Source: Quercus robur (Eukaryota > Streptophyta > Magnoliopsida > Fagales > Fagaceae). From it: DNA of 64,000 nt. Within the stretch, counting starts at the first letter, position 1. Each line of letters starts with the position of its first letter. Position numbers and translations under genes: made by a program. The DNA lies in the NCBI RefSeq assembly GCF_932294415.1, contig NC_065537.1:64866290-64930289 (forward strand), read 5' to 3'. The notes beneath the pieces were generated by a model, which worked only from the letters and a program-made list of their open reading frames with translations, ran no database searches and was not told where the DNA came from. Of this stretch, positions 22,912 through 36,000 are shown one piece after another.

Positions 22912-23136
22912 ATGCATTTTCACACAAGAGCAATGCTTTCTAGCATTATCTTTGGTTTGGTTAGCCTGTGTTTCTTTTTATTGGTTCATGGTGATGGATT
23001 TACTTCAATAAATTATGGGGAAGCTCTGAACAAGTCTTTGTTATATTATGAGGCCCAACGTTCAGGGAAATTGCCACTTCACCAAAGAGTGTAATGGCGT
23101 GCATATTCTGCTGTTTCAGATGGTAGTGAAGCAGGA
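22912..23136 (+). pseudogene. Copy B exon 1 with in-frame stop
   Basis: The frame encodes a signal peptide ([20 protein letters not shown]), then [20 protein letters not shown] and KLPLHQRV, a good GH9 N terminus. The next codon is TAA where a residue before WRAYSAVSDGSEAG is expected. The 225-bp length (75 codons) is what copy A would have without its extra 4 bp. The donor gtaag is intact. Confidence 0.85.
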
Positions 23137-23162
23137 GTAAGATAAACTTCCCATTCCTCAAC

Positions 23163-23163
<1 letters not shown>

Positions 23164-23215
<52 letters not shown>

Positions 23216-23228
23216 ACACATATATATT
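23164..23228. repeat. Compound (C)n(CA)n(TA)n tract
   Basis: A run of 38 C is followed by about ten CA units and a short TA run, at the start of intron 1 of copy B. Such tracts are prone to slippage and to sequencing error, so the exact length should not be trusted. Confidence 0.9.
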
Positions 23229-24631
23229 CCCCGTTTTTGGTGGAAAACTATGATCCTATGTTACTGGTTTAAATTATTAAATATCATATTGAGATTTTAA
23301 AAAGCATATACATTTCTCAAACTCTGTATGGTTTTCATTCTAAAATAATTTTTCATTGTTTCTTCGTATCAATAAAATAGAGAGAAAAAAAAGTAGAAAA
23401 TATTACTTTGGTACATTTTACTTCTTGCTCATGAACCTCTTCATCTCATAGAAATCATAATCAAACTGAGTTTTGAACCGTTAGAGGAATGATAAGATTC
23501 ACTAATTCAACCATTGGATTCATTATTCATTTATATATATACAAACATATATATATATATATATATATATTAAAGAATCACATAAAAAATATATATAAAA
23601 AAAAAGAGACGATATTCAATTTTAACGTAAATATGAAAGCATACCAAATGTTGAAATTAATAGAATATTATTACTTAGAAAATTAATTCAAATATAGAAT
23701 TTAATGTTTTATATATTAAAAAATGACTAAGAATAGGAATACAGTTGAATTCATCTTTTAATTACTTATTTCAAGTTAATTTAAAAGCAAAAAACTTAAA
23801 ACCCCATAAATAAAAATACAAAAAATAAAAGAAAATATGATTATTTGGTCAAAATAACATAACATTATAAAACCATGTTTTCAACTCAATGTTTTTTCTT
23901 AAAAAATGTAAATTTTTATTTATTTATTTTACGGTTTATTCAAGTTTTTTTTGCAAATCCAATATTTCTTTCTTATGAAATTGTAAATTTATATGATTTA
24001 TCGATTTAACAGCTCAACTGCCATCCATTTGGTATGGTTATGACTTATGATTATGATAACTATGCCTCATTTGCTTTGAAATAAAGAATATTCATTTCAT
24101 TGTGAACATATTTTGTTTTCACCAATTTGTACATACCTCTTTTTTTAAAGCTGGTTATATTAGTTATGTGGTAAATTAAACGAGACTATATATATATATA
24201 TATATATTGATGATTTTGTTGTTGTTGTTGTTTGTTGATGAAATGAGTCTCTATTTTCCATTCATAAATCTATTTTCTTCCCTATGAGTTTTAGTCTCAA
24301 TAAGAATGCTAGTCCTTACTGTTCATATGTTATGATATGAATATACTATACTAATTCGTTATATATGGATGATGAAATTCCATTGATATAGAGTCAATTC
24401 CAATAGACTTATTGGAGGGTCCCATGCATTGGCATGCATTCAGTAGGAATTGAATCTACGAATTTGCCAATTATGAGTTGGGCACATACATTATAATGAC
24501 AAAACATTTTTCTCAGCAATTTTCCATTTTTAAAATTAAATAATTAATTTCACTATTTCTAACAAAAGTTTGTTATACGTACGTATATGTGATAGAATTC
24601 AAATGTGAAGGGAAAATGTAGAATAATAATT

Positions 24632-24898
24632 ATTGTGGGAGCATTTTTTGCTTTAAGGAAACTCATATTTATCCTTAGGCAATTTTTGCTTGTCCCACAT
24701 TGGAAAGATGGGACAAGCAAAAATAATTATTGGGAAGGCCATCTTTCCAATGTAGGACAAGCCAAACCAGTGGTACTCTATCTCCATTGGTCATCCCTTA
24801 TAAGGTAGAAAGAGGAAGACAATCTTTCTAATGTGGGACAAGCAAAAATTGCCTAAGGAGTACATGAGTTTCTTTAGAGCAAAAAATGCTCCCACAAT
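24632..24898. mobile_element. Foldback-type element in intron 1 of copy B
   Basis: The outer 21 bases (attgtgggagcattttttgct and its exact inverse ending 24898) begin arms that stay complementary for about 80 bp on each side, so most of the 267-bp insert can fold into one hairpin. A tcccacatt(g/a)gaaag motif occurs in both arms and once more inside. The corresponding place in intron 1 of copy D (around 57620) lacks it. No coding capacity. Confidence 0.7.
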
Positions 24899-25140
24899 TA
24901 ATATCATGGTAGTTTATCATCTGAGAAACAAAATCTTCATTAGGAAATGGATAATACTTAGTACAGATTAATGATTATTCTTGTTCTTATCGTTTATACC
25001 CAAAATTTCAAAAAATAATACATTTTTAGAGAAAAAAATGGTGGGTACGTATATGGGTTCAACTTTTTCTTAAGTGAATATTCTATATATGTTTCAATTG
25101 AGTACATGAATGGTTCTATATATTTTTTCACACACAACAG

Positions 25141-25554
25141 GTTGATCTTGAGGGGGGATATTACGATGCTGGGGATAACGTGAAGTTTGGTTTCCCTCTT
25201 GCATTCACAATAACAATGCTTTCATGGAGCACAATAGAGTTCCAAAGTCAACTGAAGGACAATAATCAGCTTACATATGCACTGGAAGCAATCCAATGGG
25301 GCACAGATTACTTGATCAAAGCCCATCCAGAGCCACACGTTCTGTATGGTCAAGTTGGCGATGGTGATTCTGATCATGCATGTTGGCAAAGACCAGAAGA
25401 CATGACCACTCCACGTCCAGCTTATAAGATCGATGAGGACAATCCAGGAGCTGATCTTGCTGCTGAAACTGCTGCTGCTTTTGCTGCAGCTTGTTTGGCT
25501 TTCAAGCCAACAAACGAAACATACGCATCCCTACTATTAACCCATGCAAAACAG
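25141..25554 (+). CDS. Copy B exon 2: GH9 catalytic domain, first part
   Basis: An open 414-bp exon, [17 protein letters not shown] to HAKQ, differing from copy A by only a handful of residues (for example [15 protein letters not shown]). The acceptor is cacaacag and the donor gtttat. Both Asp of YYDAGD are present. Confidence 0.9.
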
Positions 25555-26110
25555 GTTTATTTCCTCTCGTTATCATCATCACTATTTATTATTGTTATTG
25601 TTATGATTAAGTGATTAAATTTCTATTTTTTTTAATTGTTTAAAATTTAAGGATAACTGATAATTTAACGTGTCTTAGAAAATGTGTTTCTAGGTTAAAC
25701 ATTGGATCTACGTGTGAAAGAAAGTACTAGAACAATAACTTTCATTTTAAAAAATCTAAAATCCCATATGTTGAATATGACTTATTTGGGATTAGCTTAA
25801 ACTCACATATGAGTAAAGAGATTGTTCAATTAAATGACTAAATTCATCATTTACTAAGAATTTAAGTTTTTGAGACAATCAGTAATTTAACATTAAAGTA
25901 GAAGACAATTCTAAGTTCGATTACGGATCTACCTCTCATTTAAAATGTTAAAAATCTCACATGTGAAGTCCACTATTGAAATGAGAGTTTGAACCCACAT
26001 GTGAAGGGGTGTGTTAGGAAAAATGGTTAAATTACTAAATTCGTCATTTTTTAACTATTTAAATTTTTAGAACAATCAGTAATTTAACAATGACGTATAT
26101 ATGGTTGCAG

Positions 26111-26197
26111 CTCTTTGAATTTGCAAGTGATCACGGTGGCCTGTACCAAAATAGCATTACTAAAGCAGCGAAATTCTATGGTAGTAGCGGATATGAG
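26111..26197 (+). CDS. Copy B exon 3
   Basis: 87 bp, LFEFASDHGGLYQNSITKAA then KFYGSSGYE; same length and phase as in A and C. The acceptor gttgcag and donor gtatgc are intact. Confidence 0.88.
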
Positions 26198-26531
26198 GTA
26201 TGCATGTAGTGTAAAGGAATTTACTTTGTAGAATAGTTTAGAATGCGATTAATTTGAACTTCAATATTTGACTCCCAAAAGTTTAAAAGAGTTGAATTTT
26301 TGTATTGAGTAATACTACGTACAAATACAACATTTTTTTACAATAATTGAATTAACAAATTTTTATTGGTTTTTATTTGTACTCACTACTAATATATATA
26401 TATATATATATTTTTTTTTTTACTTACTAAAAACTAACTTGTCACGTCATTCTGTGATTTTTTTTTTCTTTTTTTGTAACTCTACTTATTCTTTTTGTAT
26501 ATGAACTAAACCATGCATGCCTGTCTAACAG

Positions 26532-26678
26532 GATGAATTGTTATGGGCTTCTATATGGCTTTTTCTCGCCACCGGTGAGGAATCTTACCTAGATGCCCTT
26601 GAAGGGTCCTCTGGTGGCACGAGATCCAGGTTTTCCTGGGATGACAAGTACCTTGGTGCACAGGTCCTAGTTTCAAAG
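26532..26678 (+). CDS. Copy B exon 4
   Basis: 147 bp, DELLWASIWLFLATGEESY, a Gly/Ser-rich loop GSSGGTRSR and FSWDDKYLGAQVLVSK. This is the common GH9 form shared with copy C rather than with copy A. Confidence 0.88.
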
Positions 26679-26812
26679 GTAATTTCCTTTCGTATTCACA
26701 AATGGGAAGGGAAACTAAAGATAAAAAAAAAGCACTTGCATACTTTAGTACTATTGCATACACAAAATGATATCAATTCAGCAAGACAGTGCAATGTTTG
26801 ATTGGATAAAGG

Positions 26813-26846
<34 letters not shown>

Positions 26847-27357
26847 TGATATATATTGTTCATAACCTCCATATATCTCATATATTAATTCTCATGTTAC
26901 TTGAATATCAAAGTTAAGAGCATTTGCATCAATACTTGTACAATAGGAAATGTTCCACATTTTAGACAATTAATTTCAAAATTTACTAATATCATACCAT
27001 ACAAAATTGTGTAAAAATACATTGTTGCTATAGTAACCATGAAAATTTATATTGACTATTTATTTTGCATTTATTTATTTTATTCTTTTTGTACGTATCT
27101 CAAAGATGAAGAAAGAGAGTGGATGATTGTTGTTATGTGTGAAGAAATATTAACAATTAAAAAAAATAAGTAAAATTGATATTTTAATGAAATATAATGT
27201 AAAATAAATAATTTGATTTGAGGTATTTTGAAAAATTAGTATATAAAATAGAAAAAATAAGTTCTTTTTGAAATTATATTAAAAAAAAAACAATTTTTTT
27301 ACACGAGCTTATGCAAAATCTCTAATTTGGGAAATGTATTTAATTTGTGTGTTATAG

Positions 27358-27632
27358 CTTATTTTCGAGGGGGCCTTAGATCAAGACATATATGGCCATT
27401 TCAAGATCGATGGAGAGCAGTTCATATGCAACGCCTTCAAAAAGGAAAGAATAATGTTATCAAGACACCTGGGGGCTTGCTATGGTTTCTATCATACAAC
27501 CTTCAATATGTAACCACTGCCACATTCATTGCCACAACATATTCTGAGTATCTGACCACGTTCTCAACTACATTTGATTGTCCTGATGGCACTATACAAC
27601 CCAATGACCTACTTGCATTTGCCAAATCACAG
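27358..27632 (+). pseudogene. Copy B exon 5 with 1-bp deletion
   Basis: Starts LIFEGALDQDIYGHFKIDGE, then QFICN. One base is missing near 27431, so the remainder (LQKGKNNVIKTPGGLLWFL and onwards to LLAFAKSQ) continues in the +2 frame. Length is 275 against 276 bp in copy A. No other stop is present in the exon once the shift is allowed for. Confidence 0.85.
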
Positions 27633-28015
27633 GTATTACAGTTTTGGATAAGATTCCCTCCTATTTCCTACAATTTTTATTTAGATGAATGACATGTAGT
27701 ATTCAAAAATTAAATAAATATCATGTGTCGCACATTCAATTAAAAATGTGAGGGAATTGGAGAATTCAATTGGAGGGAATCCTCTCCTTTATAGTTTTCT
27801 CATGATCAATGTAGAAAATGTTATTTCATGCTGGTTATTATTCGTACACACGATATTTAAAATTTACATGAAATGTCCACAATTTTTATTGATAAAGACA
27901 TGAAATAAATGATGTATATCAACAATTTAAAAACTTTTTTTTTTTGTGGAGGGAATGTATAGTAGTACTACTTACTGATTTGTGGCTTTTGGTGTATTGA
28001 TTGTGTCACTACTAG

Positions 28016-28345
28016 GTGGATTATATCTTGGGTTCAAACCCAAGAAGCACGAGCTACATGGTAGGATTTGGGTCAACTTATCCGAATCAAGTTCATCATA
28101 GAGGAGCTTCCATTGTGTCCATCAACATAAATCCTGCACCTGTGTCATGCCAAGGAGGCTATGACTTGTATTTCAACAAGGATGCACCCAACCCAAACGT
28201 GTTGGATGGTGCCGTGGTTAGTGGCCCCGATGAGAATGATAACTACTCCGACTTAAGATCTAACTACGAACAGGCTGAACCAACCACTGTTACTCCCGCA
28301 CCTCTAGTTGGTGTTCTGGCTAAGTTAGCCTTAAGTTTCAAATAA
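28016..28345 (+). CDS. Copy B exon 6: GH9 C terminus, catalytic residues kept
   Basis: [20 protein letters not shown] to a TAA stop. The active-site His (VHHRG), Asp (YSDLRSNY) and Glu (QAEPTT) are all present. One position of the first signature is Thr (GST) where Asn, Lys or Arg is usual. Confidence 0.9.
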   Translation: MDYILGSNPRSTSYMVGFGSTYPNQVHHRGASIVSININPAPVSCQGGYDLYFNKDAPNPNVLDGAVVSGPDENDNYSDLRSNYEQAEPTTVTPAPLVGVLAKLALSFK

Positions 28346-28504
28346 TATTATAGGGCTGGCTTTAATTATATAATTTTTATTTTTTGATCACCGAATGCTT
28401 GATGGGATTACTAGTTGCTGCTAGTTGTTGTTCTGCTTCTGCATATTGCTAATTGGTCTTCAGCTTGCATCCTGTTTGTAATAATAAATGATGTTTGATA
28501 TAAT

Positions 28505-28646
28505 CAATTTTTAGCTCATTTGAAAAAAAAAATGTGGTCACGTACTCTAGGATTAAAATTTATTGTGATTCTCATCACTTCCCTTATTTATTTATTTATT
28601 TTTCTCTCTTTCTTTTTTTATGATGCACTCCCCTTCAAATTTGAAG

Positions 28647-28688
<42 letters not shown>

Positions 28689-29990
28689 TTTTAACACAGT
28701 ACTATCAATCATAGCATACACTATAAAGGGCATTGATTCTCTCACACGTTTTATTACACACCTGTTACTTATTTCACCTTCTAAATGAGCATAAATTTTT
28801 TGTAAAAAAATTGAACATTGCATGTGAATTATATATGAACATTACGTGTATAATTTGAGCAAAAAATTACTGCACTATAGTACACTTCATTATGGCCCAC
28901 TTTTGAAAAGTCCAAGCAAGCGGCCCATGTGAAATAAAAAGCCTGATACCACAAGCAATCAATCAAAAGAATACCAAGCCCATTGTGATTGGTTTGGATA
29001 AATGAATTTAAAGAGAGGAATTTGGATTTCAATCTTTAATTTAAATGACTTCAAGGGTATAAAACCACAAAATTTTGAAATTTATGAAGGTAATTGAGTT
29101 TTAGTATGACGTTGATTTCAAATGACTATCTTTACGATGTTATTTCATATCCATCATATCACAATAGTTTTTTTAATTTTTTATTTTTATAGTAAAATCT
29201 CCAAAGTTCTTATCATCATGTGTTATTAAACTTATATCAATCAATTTATATTAGTAATTGTTCTTCAAATCCCTTAGATCTGAAATCCCCAAAATTTAAA
29301 CTCAACCTTGGGGAATTTAAGAAAATGTGATTTTTATTATTATTATTATTAAACAGTAATACTTATTAGAACACATACGAAAATAGTAATATTAGTATTT
29401 TAAACTGGGTTTATAATACATTAGTACAACTACAAAAGGGTCTAACTTTTGTAGTTATAGATAGGGGTTATAAACAGCGGACATTAGACATATACAACTA
29501 ATGTGGATAAGCAATTTTTTTTTTTGGAGTAAACAGTAATACTTATTAGAACACACATGAAAATAGTAATATTAGTGTTTTAAACTGGATTTATAATACA
29601 TTACATAATCAGAGTACAATTACAAAAAGGGCCTAACTTTTGTAGTTGTAAACTGGGATTATAAACAGCGGACACTAGACATATACAATCAATGTAGGAT
29701 AAACATCCATTTTTTTTAGTAAACCATAATACTTATTAGAACATACACGAAAATAGTAATATTAGTATTTTAAACCGGGTTTATAATACATTACATAATC
29801 AAAGTATAACTACAAAAGGGTCTAATCTTTGTAGTTGTTTAGAAGGAAAAATGAGAGTTTTTCCTAGTCCACCCATGGGCTTAAGAAAAATATTGCAAGT
29901 GCGCATAGAGCACATGTAACACCCATGAGCCCACGAGAAACACAAGAGCAAACTGAACACTTTTTGGGTTTTTATATGTTTGTTATGCTT
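28505..29990. repeat. Duplicated 3' flank of copy B
   Basis: Matches the flank after copy A (20390-21560) from the tgtggt(t/c)ac..actct segment to the cactttttgggtttttatatg segment, with a (CT)n run at about 28651-28683 and one extra insert of tandem repeats (29336-29840). No gene is recognised. Confidence 0.7.
29351..29840. repeat. Tandem repeat of about 180-190 bp, 2.6 units
   Basis: Units begin with aaacagtaatacttattaga at 29351, 29531 and (as aaaccataat) 29721. Each has gtttataatacatta and ctacaaaagggtctaa-like parts. The array interrupts the 3' flank of copy B between gtgattt and agaaggaaaa, which are continuous after copy A, so it came in as one insertion or expanded there. Confidence 0.75.
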
Positions 29991-30025
29991 AAGATTCTTG
30001 ATTAGGCTTTTACTTTAATATATTA

Positions 30026-33000
30026 CTAGTGTTTAACCCGCGCAATGCGCGGGATCATTTTACATATTAATGAACTTTACATTTAACATAAACTTATCAT
30101 ACTTCTACTACATATATTCAAACTTTAATAACATAGTATATTTAAGCATATAGTGTCCAATACCTAAAACTATATACATTAAGCTGTTATGAATATGGGA
30201 ACATACAGGTTCAGGCATGTGGGTCAATGGTGACAGAGGAGCAGCCCCATGCTAAGTAAATACCATTGGAGTACTTCCTCATGGGATATGAGCCATCTCA
30301 ATTAAGTGTCAGCCCAAGGAGTCCCTTGAGTCCATCTTGCATTGCCCCGAAACTTCTTTCACCCGAAAGTATGGACTTAAAGTTGGTACATAAAAGGGGG
30401 AAAAGGAAAGATGTAAGGAAACAAAAAATTTAGAAAGGGAAGTATATATGATCATTCTTTAATTTGTAACCATCTATGTATATTAGTTGAGGTTGACTGA
30501 ACTGTCTGTAAATCCTCCAATAATTATTCATCAGTGACAAAAAATTCGTGATAATAAGAACAATAATTGATGACTTTGCTTTTTCCTAGTTTTAAATATG
30601 TCTTTTTCTTGGCACATTATTTAATTGCAGCTTAATGGTAAAACAAATAAACCAAACATAAGGATGATCAACACATAAACACCCTAGGAGCATTCACATC
30701 AGTTGGTTGGATAATATGAAGTTATCATCAAAGAATAGCTGCAAGGCTGTCATAGCAATAGAAATTTCACAAACTATAAACAAAAAATTAACCAAAAGAT
30801 ATTAAGATGATAACACTAAAAACCTGTCAACTTAATAGCAATCACATTCATTGTTTTATTATTAAAAATTCACCCACTAGGTAGGAGGAAAAACAAAAAC
30901 TGAAAATTAAATTGAATTTTGTAGTTGCTATTTTTCCTCCTTCAATTTTTCTTCTTCTTTGATGCATTTTGTTAGTAGCATTGTTTCATTTGCGAAGCAT
31001 TTGAATAAGCATGCTATCATCTTCTCATTTTCCATCTTCAGCAGGTTTATAAGCTGCAAATAGAGAATTGTTGTGAGAATCAACATGATATTTTCTTTCA
31101 TAGTAGTTAATTTTCTCAAAAGCTAAACGAACAAAAATATTTTTTTTAAAAAAATCAAGCTAAATTATATTATTTTCAAGCTTGCACAGCCCCAAATCTT
31201 GCAAACAGAAAATGGTAATTCTCTGTCTTTCTTATAGTTTTTTCAGCATTCAAGAAGCCCCAAAGGAAATTGAAGAAAAAAAAAACTGTTAGCTAATTGA
31301 CAATGTAAAGACTCACAAATTGAAAAGCTTTAAAATCAATACTTGCAAAGAAAAGGAAACATGCCCATCAAACCAATATGCTCAAATTCCATATCCAATT
31401 TTGAAAGGCTTCCATGTGGAACATTCTCCCCTCCCAAGTCAAAGATTAACTTATGACTGAATAGAAGTTTAGCAATTATATATTACAAATCAAAACCAAA
31501 TCTTACACAAATACCCACAGCAAAACTGCTTCTAACCTAAATACGTACCTTAATTACAAAAAAATTCAGATAATTTAAAATAAATAAATCTAACCCAAAT
31601 ACCTAAAACAAAACCAATCCAATCAAAATACCCATGATATTTATCACCTAAGAGATTAGTGGTTTATAAAAGAGATGAGATGATTGCATACGGTATTACA
31701 GTTTTAATCCAGATCTAATTCAAATACTCAAAACAAAATTTATTTTAAACCCAATACCATAATTAAAACCAAATCTAACTCAAATATCTAATCTAAAACA
31801 ATCCAACCAAGTGCATTCGAAGATGCTGATTCAGCATTAGCTAACTTTTTTTTTTTTTTCTTGGAATTCCAATGTGCCTCTAATATTTATATACTGCACA
31901 AAGTAAATGTATCTTAGAAACTTGATAAGGAACTAAAAAAAAAAAAAAAAAAATAATAAATGCATATAAACCACAAAGTTTGATCATAATCTATGTTTTG
32001 TTTAAGCTACCTCATGACATAAATTTTCTTAACCTCATTAATTTTAGACACATATTCTCCTTAGTCTATCCATTCAATAGATGTTTAATTCAATTTCACA
32101 ACTCCTACTAAACCATACTAACTAACAAAATAAAAAAAATTAAAAATCATATTTAAGTCTAAACTTATATGCATTTTATAATGCATAACATACATGCCAA
32201 CCAAAAAACTTGACTGGCATTTAAATCATCATTGATCCAAATATATTGCATACGGAATTACAAACCTTTTTAAGCCCTTTGAACATTTCTATAAGCTTTC
32301 TATAAATCTTGAAGAAAGAAAAACTACTAAGCACTGCAGTTATTGTCCCAAAAAAAATGCACCTAAGACTTTTCTTTTGCCAATAAATTTCTATGTACAA
32401 AATATAAATGTCTACACTAAGCCAGGAAGTCTCAGATGTCTTCCATCACAGCTGTTATTTGCCAAGGCAGAGCCCCTTTCTTAGAAATATCTCCCCACCA
32501 ATCTTTCTTTTTTTTTTTTTTTTTGATAGAAGAGATTGTATATAGTAGAGATAAACTATATGGTTGTTACTTCTACGTTACCTACCATAGAAATACAAAG
32601 AGTAGTACAACCTCAACAACCATTATGATTTTAATCAACAATATTGTACACTAACACATCAGGCATAAACTGTCAATATGATTGGTTAGTAATAGGAAAA
32701 GAAGAAAACCTAAGAGCTCATAAATTTAGCAAAGTAAACATACATACATCGTGATTAACGCTTTGCATGAGATTCTGTGTGTCTTTTGAAGAACAAAATT
32801 GTATTTGAAGGTTGGTTTATTTCACTTAATGTAATAGTAAAATATGAAAGGGGGTGGATGGTTAATTGTTCAAATAATGATGCTCATAAAGTGCAGGTGT
32901 TTTGCTAATAGAAATAAAATTGACTGGCATTGTTTTCGAGTGCAAGGACAGATTGGGGATAATGTATGTAAGAGGAAAAGCTACGTAAATAGAATTGATA

Positions 33001-36000
33001 TTTCTAATTGAAATTACCTCTGCTTATATCTCTGCAAGTTCTTTTATAGTCTTAGATACAAATTTCTCAGTCGCTTTGTCAAATGAAATGAATGTTGTTG
33101 AATCGGTTTTACTTTCTACTTGGACATGTATCCTATACTTGTTTCAGTTGCAAAGTTGTTAGTATAATGTATATTTTTATTATGTGTGCATTTGTAAATT
33201 TACAAATAGTTTTTCTCGTTTACCTTTGATACCTTTGTCTCTAAGTTCCACTCCAAGTCCTTTATTTAAGATATTGATTTTCCATTATGCAAGGAAAGTT
33301 CTCCATCATGTACTTCACGTGGTCTCCTTGGTATAATTTGTGTAATATTAATGTCCATTGTGGTGTTCAATCTATGCATCACCATTTGACATGTTTTTCT
33401 GTTAGTTTGTTGAATATTTAATTTTGATATATTAAAAAAAAAAAAAAGGAAATAGGATGGCAGTAGTTACTTCCATTATAATTTAACCCTCCAAAATTCT
33501 ATCAAGATTTTTCCAAAAAGCATTTTATTCACGTGTTGCAAGGGCAAAACCGAAACAAAAGAGAGACTACTACACATTGATGGGTGACTGTAAGACCAAT
33601 TTCTTAATGCAATCTTAAGTAAGAGGTTGGAAATTAAGGATTGTTTGTCAATAGATCATGCCTACTGTCAAATTGTAGTACATTTTCAAACTATAGTAAG
33701 ACCAAGCACCAAAGTTTACTAAAGACGTATAACCCCTCTGTTTATGATAATTTTCATTACATAAGATTAAAGGTGGATTATAATATTCAAAATATTACCT
33801 ACGGCCATCAAAAACTCATACTCTAAGAAATGATAATATGTATTTGTACAATGATAATCTATTCTTCATGGTTAGGATTAGTTGCATATTGTCAAGTGGA
33901 ATGTTCCACAACAATTGCTGGTCTTCTATTGTTTTCTCTTCACATTTAGGTGCCAAAAAGAACTTAAAAAGAAAATACATGGGAATATAGACATTATCCG
34001 TCACCAACAACTTTATTATACCCCTGTTTTGTCCTCTATATTCAACACTTATAAGAGGCATTAAAAAAGCTAATAAATCTTCATGCTGGTCATGCCAATA
34101 TGCACTAAAAATATGAAATAAAATAACATTTTAAAATAAGATAAGTTTGAAGAAACAATTAACAGAAATAATAGAAGTCCTATACACAAATAGAAAGAAG
34201 TACAAAGTATTCCATATAAGAAAGGTGAAAAAGAATTAAAAGTTTAAAACCTGTGTTAATGACAGATTGTTGTAGACAATAAAGGCTATCCTGCAAAGAA
34301 GATTAGCCAGCCGCATTGGGTCTACCAATCATGTTGAAATTGCATCGTTTGTTGGTAACACTTCTAATTCTCTCATGTCTCATTGCCTCCCTACTCTTTG
34401 CTCTCTACATAGATTGAAATATAAATAACACAAACAGAAACAATAGACACCATAGGTTAAAATTCAATCATAACTCTAAAACAAAGAAAGAACCGATGAG
34501 GTATCCAAAAAAAAAAAAACTTGAGAAACATTAATAGGTCCATGCCAATTAAAAATAACTGATGTCCACACCATTATAATTCCACACAATCCAGGGGCTC
34601 CAACAAAAGGCAAACACAAATAGAGAAACCAAGATTTTGAATCCGGAATTTAACAAAAAACCAAAGGCACGAATTTAAAAATACTCATTACGGGAAAAAA
34701 CATAAAATAAAATAAATTCTAGCCCAATTACTGTAGCCAAATCCAAATCTAACTGAAATACATAAATCCAAACCTATCCAACCAAATGACTAAACATAAA
34801 ATCAAGTTATGGACTGAACATAAAATCAAGTTATGGTATAATTTAAAAATGAATAAACAATAACCTTTACCTGTAGTGGTTCTGGCTACATGACAGATTC
34901 TCTACTTGTCTCCGCAACTTACTGAAATTTCATGGTATTTAAATACCAGAAGTAATCCACAATTATAAAAGTATACTAACAAATGTAATTGAAATTTGAG
35001 ACAAATAAAAAAAAAAAAACTTTAGAACTTGATCCATTTCCTTTTACTATTATACTTTTAGATTTCACAATTTAAACCCATTAAAATCCAACATCAAAAA
35101 CAACAAAATCAAGACTTAAAAGTATCTTTTTAAAAAATATATAGAGAAAGTTATTCTATCAGATTTCAAAATCCCACAATTTCACTCCCCTTAAAAAAAC
35201 AGAACAGATAAGAGGCCAATAAAACACAGGTAGGATTTTCATATTGTGAGTGTTTTCCCTGATTTTAACAAATAGAGAGGAAAAGGGTTATAAATCCAAA
35301 TTCCTAAATTGACAGCAAACCATAATCGAAGAGAATGTAAGGAAAAGAAATTAATACCTTTGCTTTGATTAAATTAGAGACTCTAGATCTGCAGAGAAAG
35401 AAATTGAATGATTTAAATCCAAAAAAGAAGAATTCAAACAAACCATTACCGAAGATATTTAATAAAAATAGTCAAATATCATAACTTCGAATTCCTTAAC
35501 CCTAATTTCAGGAAACAAAATCTCATTGCAATTGTATAAGTGGAAAACATATAACAAAATTAATTTAACTTTAAAAATTTGAGGAATTCAATAATATAGA
35601 GAGAAAGAAACAAATACGTGAATCTTAAATTGGAAAAAGATTAAATTAAAGAACAAACCTGTAGCCTGGATTGAAGGGATTGAATATTCTTGAAGAAAAA
35701 GATTAGGGTTCGTGAGAAGAGAGAGAGAGAGAGTTTGGGGATATTAGAAGAGACTGTACGGCTCTTCTTCATCTTGATTGGTGTCTGATGTTTTGGGTTT
35801 CAGTTTTTGATCTCTCGATCTCTCTCTCCTTCTCCGTTCTCAGTAACGCAAGTGTTTTTTGGGAGTATTGTAAAAAAATGTTAAGTAGTCTAAAAGATCG
35901 GTAGATATTTTTTAATTTCTACGTTTTTTTTTTTTCTTTTAACATTTTTTTTTTAATATAAACAATTACAGCCAAACAGTGTTAATTTTTTGAAAACAAT

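Larger units (their letters stand above)
22912..28345 (+). pseudogene. GH9 endo-1,4-beta-glucanase, copy B (six exons, two small lesions)
   Basis: Exons are 22912-23136, 25141-25554, 26111-26197, 26532-26678, 27358-27632 and 28016-28345, all with GT..AG junctions. The protein would be a secreted class-B cellulase of about 490 residues. All catalytic residues are kept: both Asp of YYDAGD, the His of [17 protein letters not shown], the Asp of SDLRSNY and the Glu of EQAEPTT. Two lesions are seen: codon 61 of exon 1 is TAA (23092-23094), where copy A has gaa, and exon 5 lacks one base near 27431 (tgcaa-cgcc against tgcaattgcc in A). The exon-1 stop lies ahead of the catalytic domain, so no enzyme is expected. 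Because the lesions are single-base, an assembly or read error should be considered. Introns are shorter than in A; intron 1 holds a foldback element. Confidence 0.88.

Noticed and set aside
29336-29840. CRISPR-like repeat array
   Set aside because: Long diverged tandem units without spacers in a plant genome; ordinary tandem repeat.
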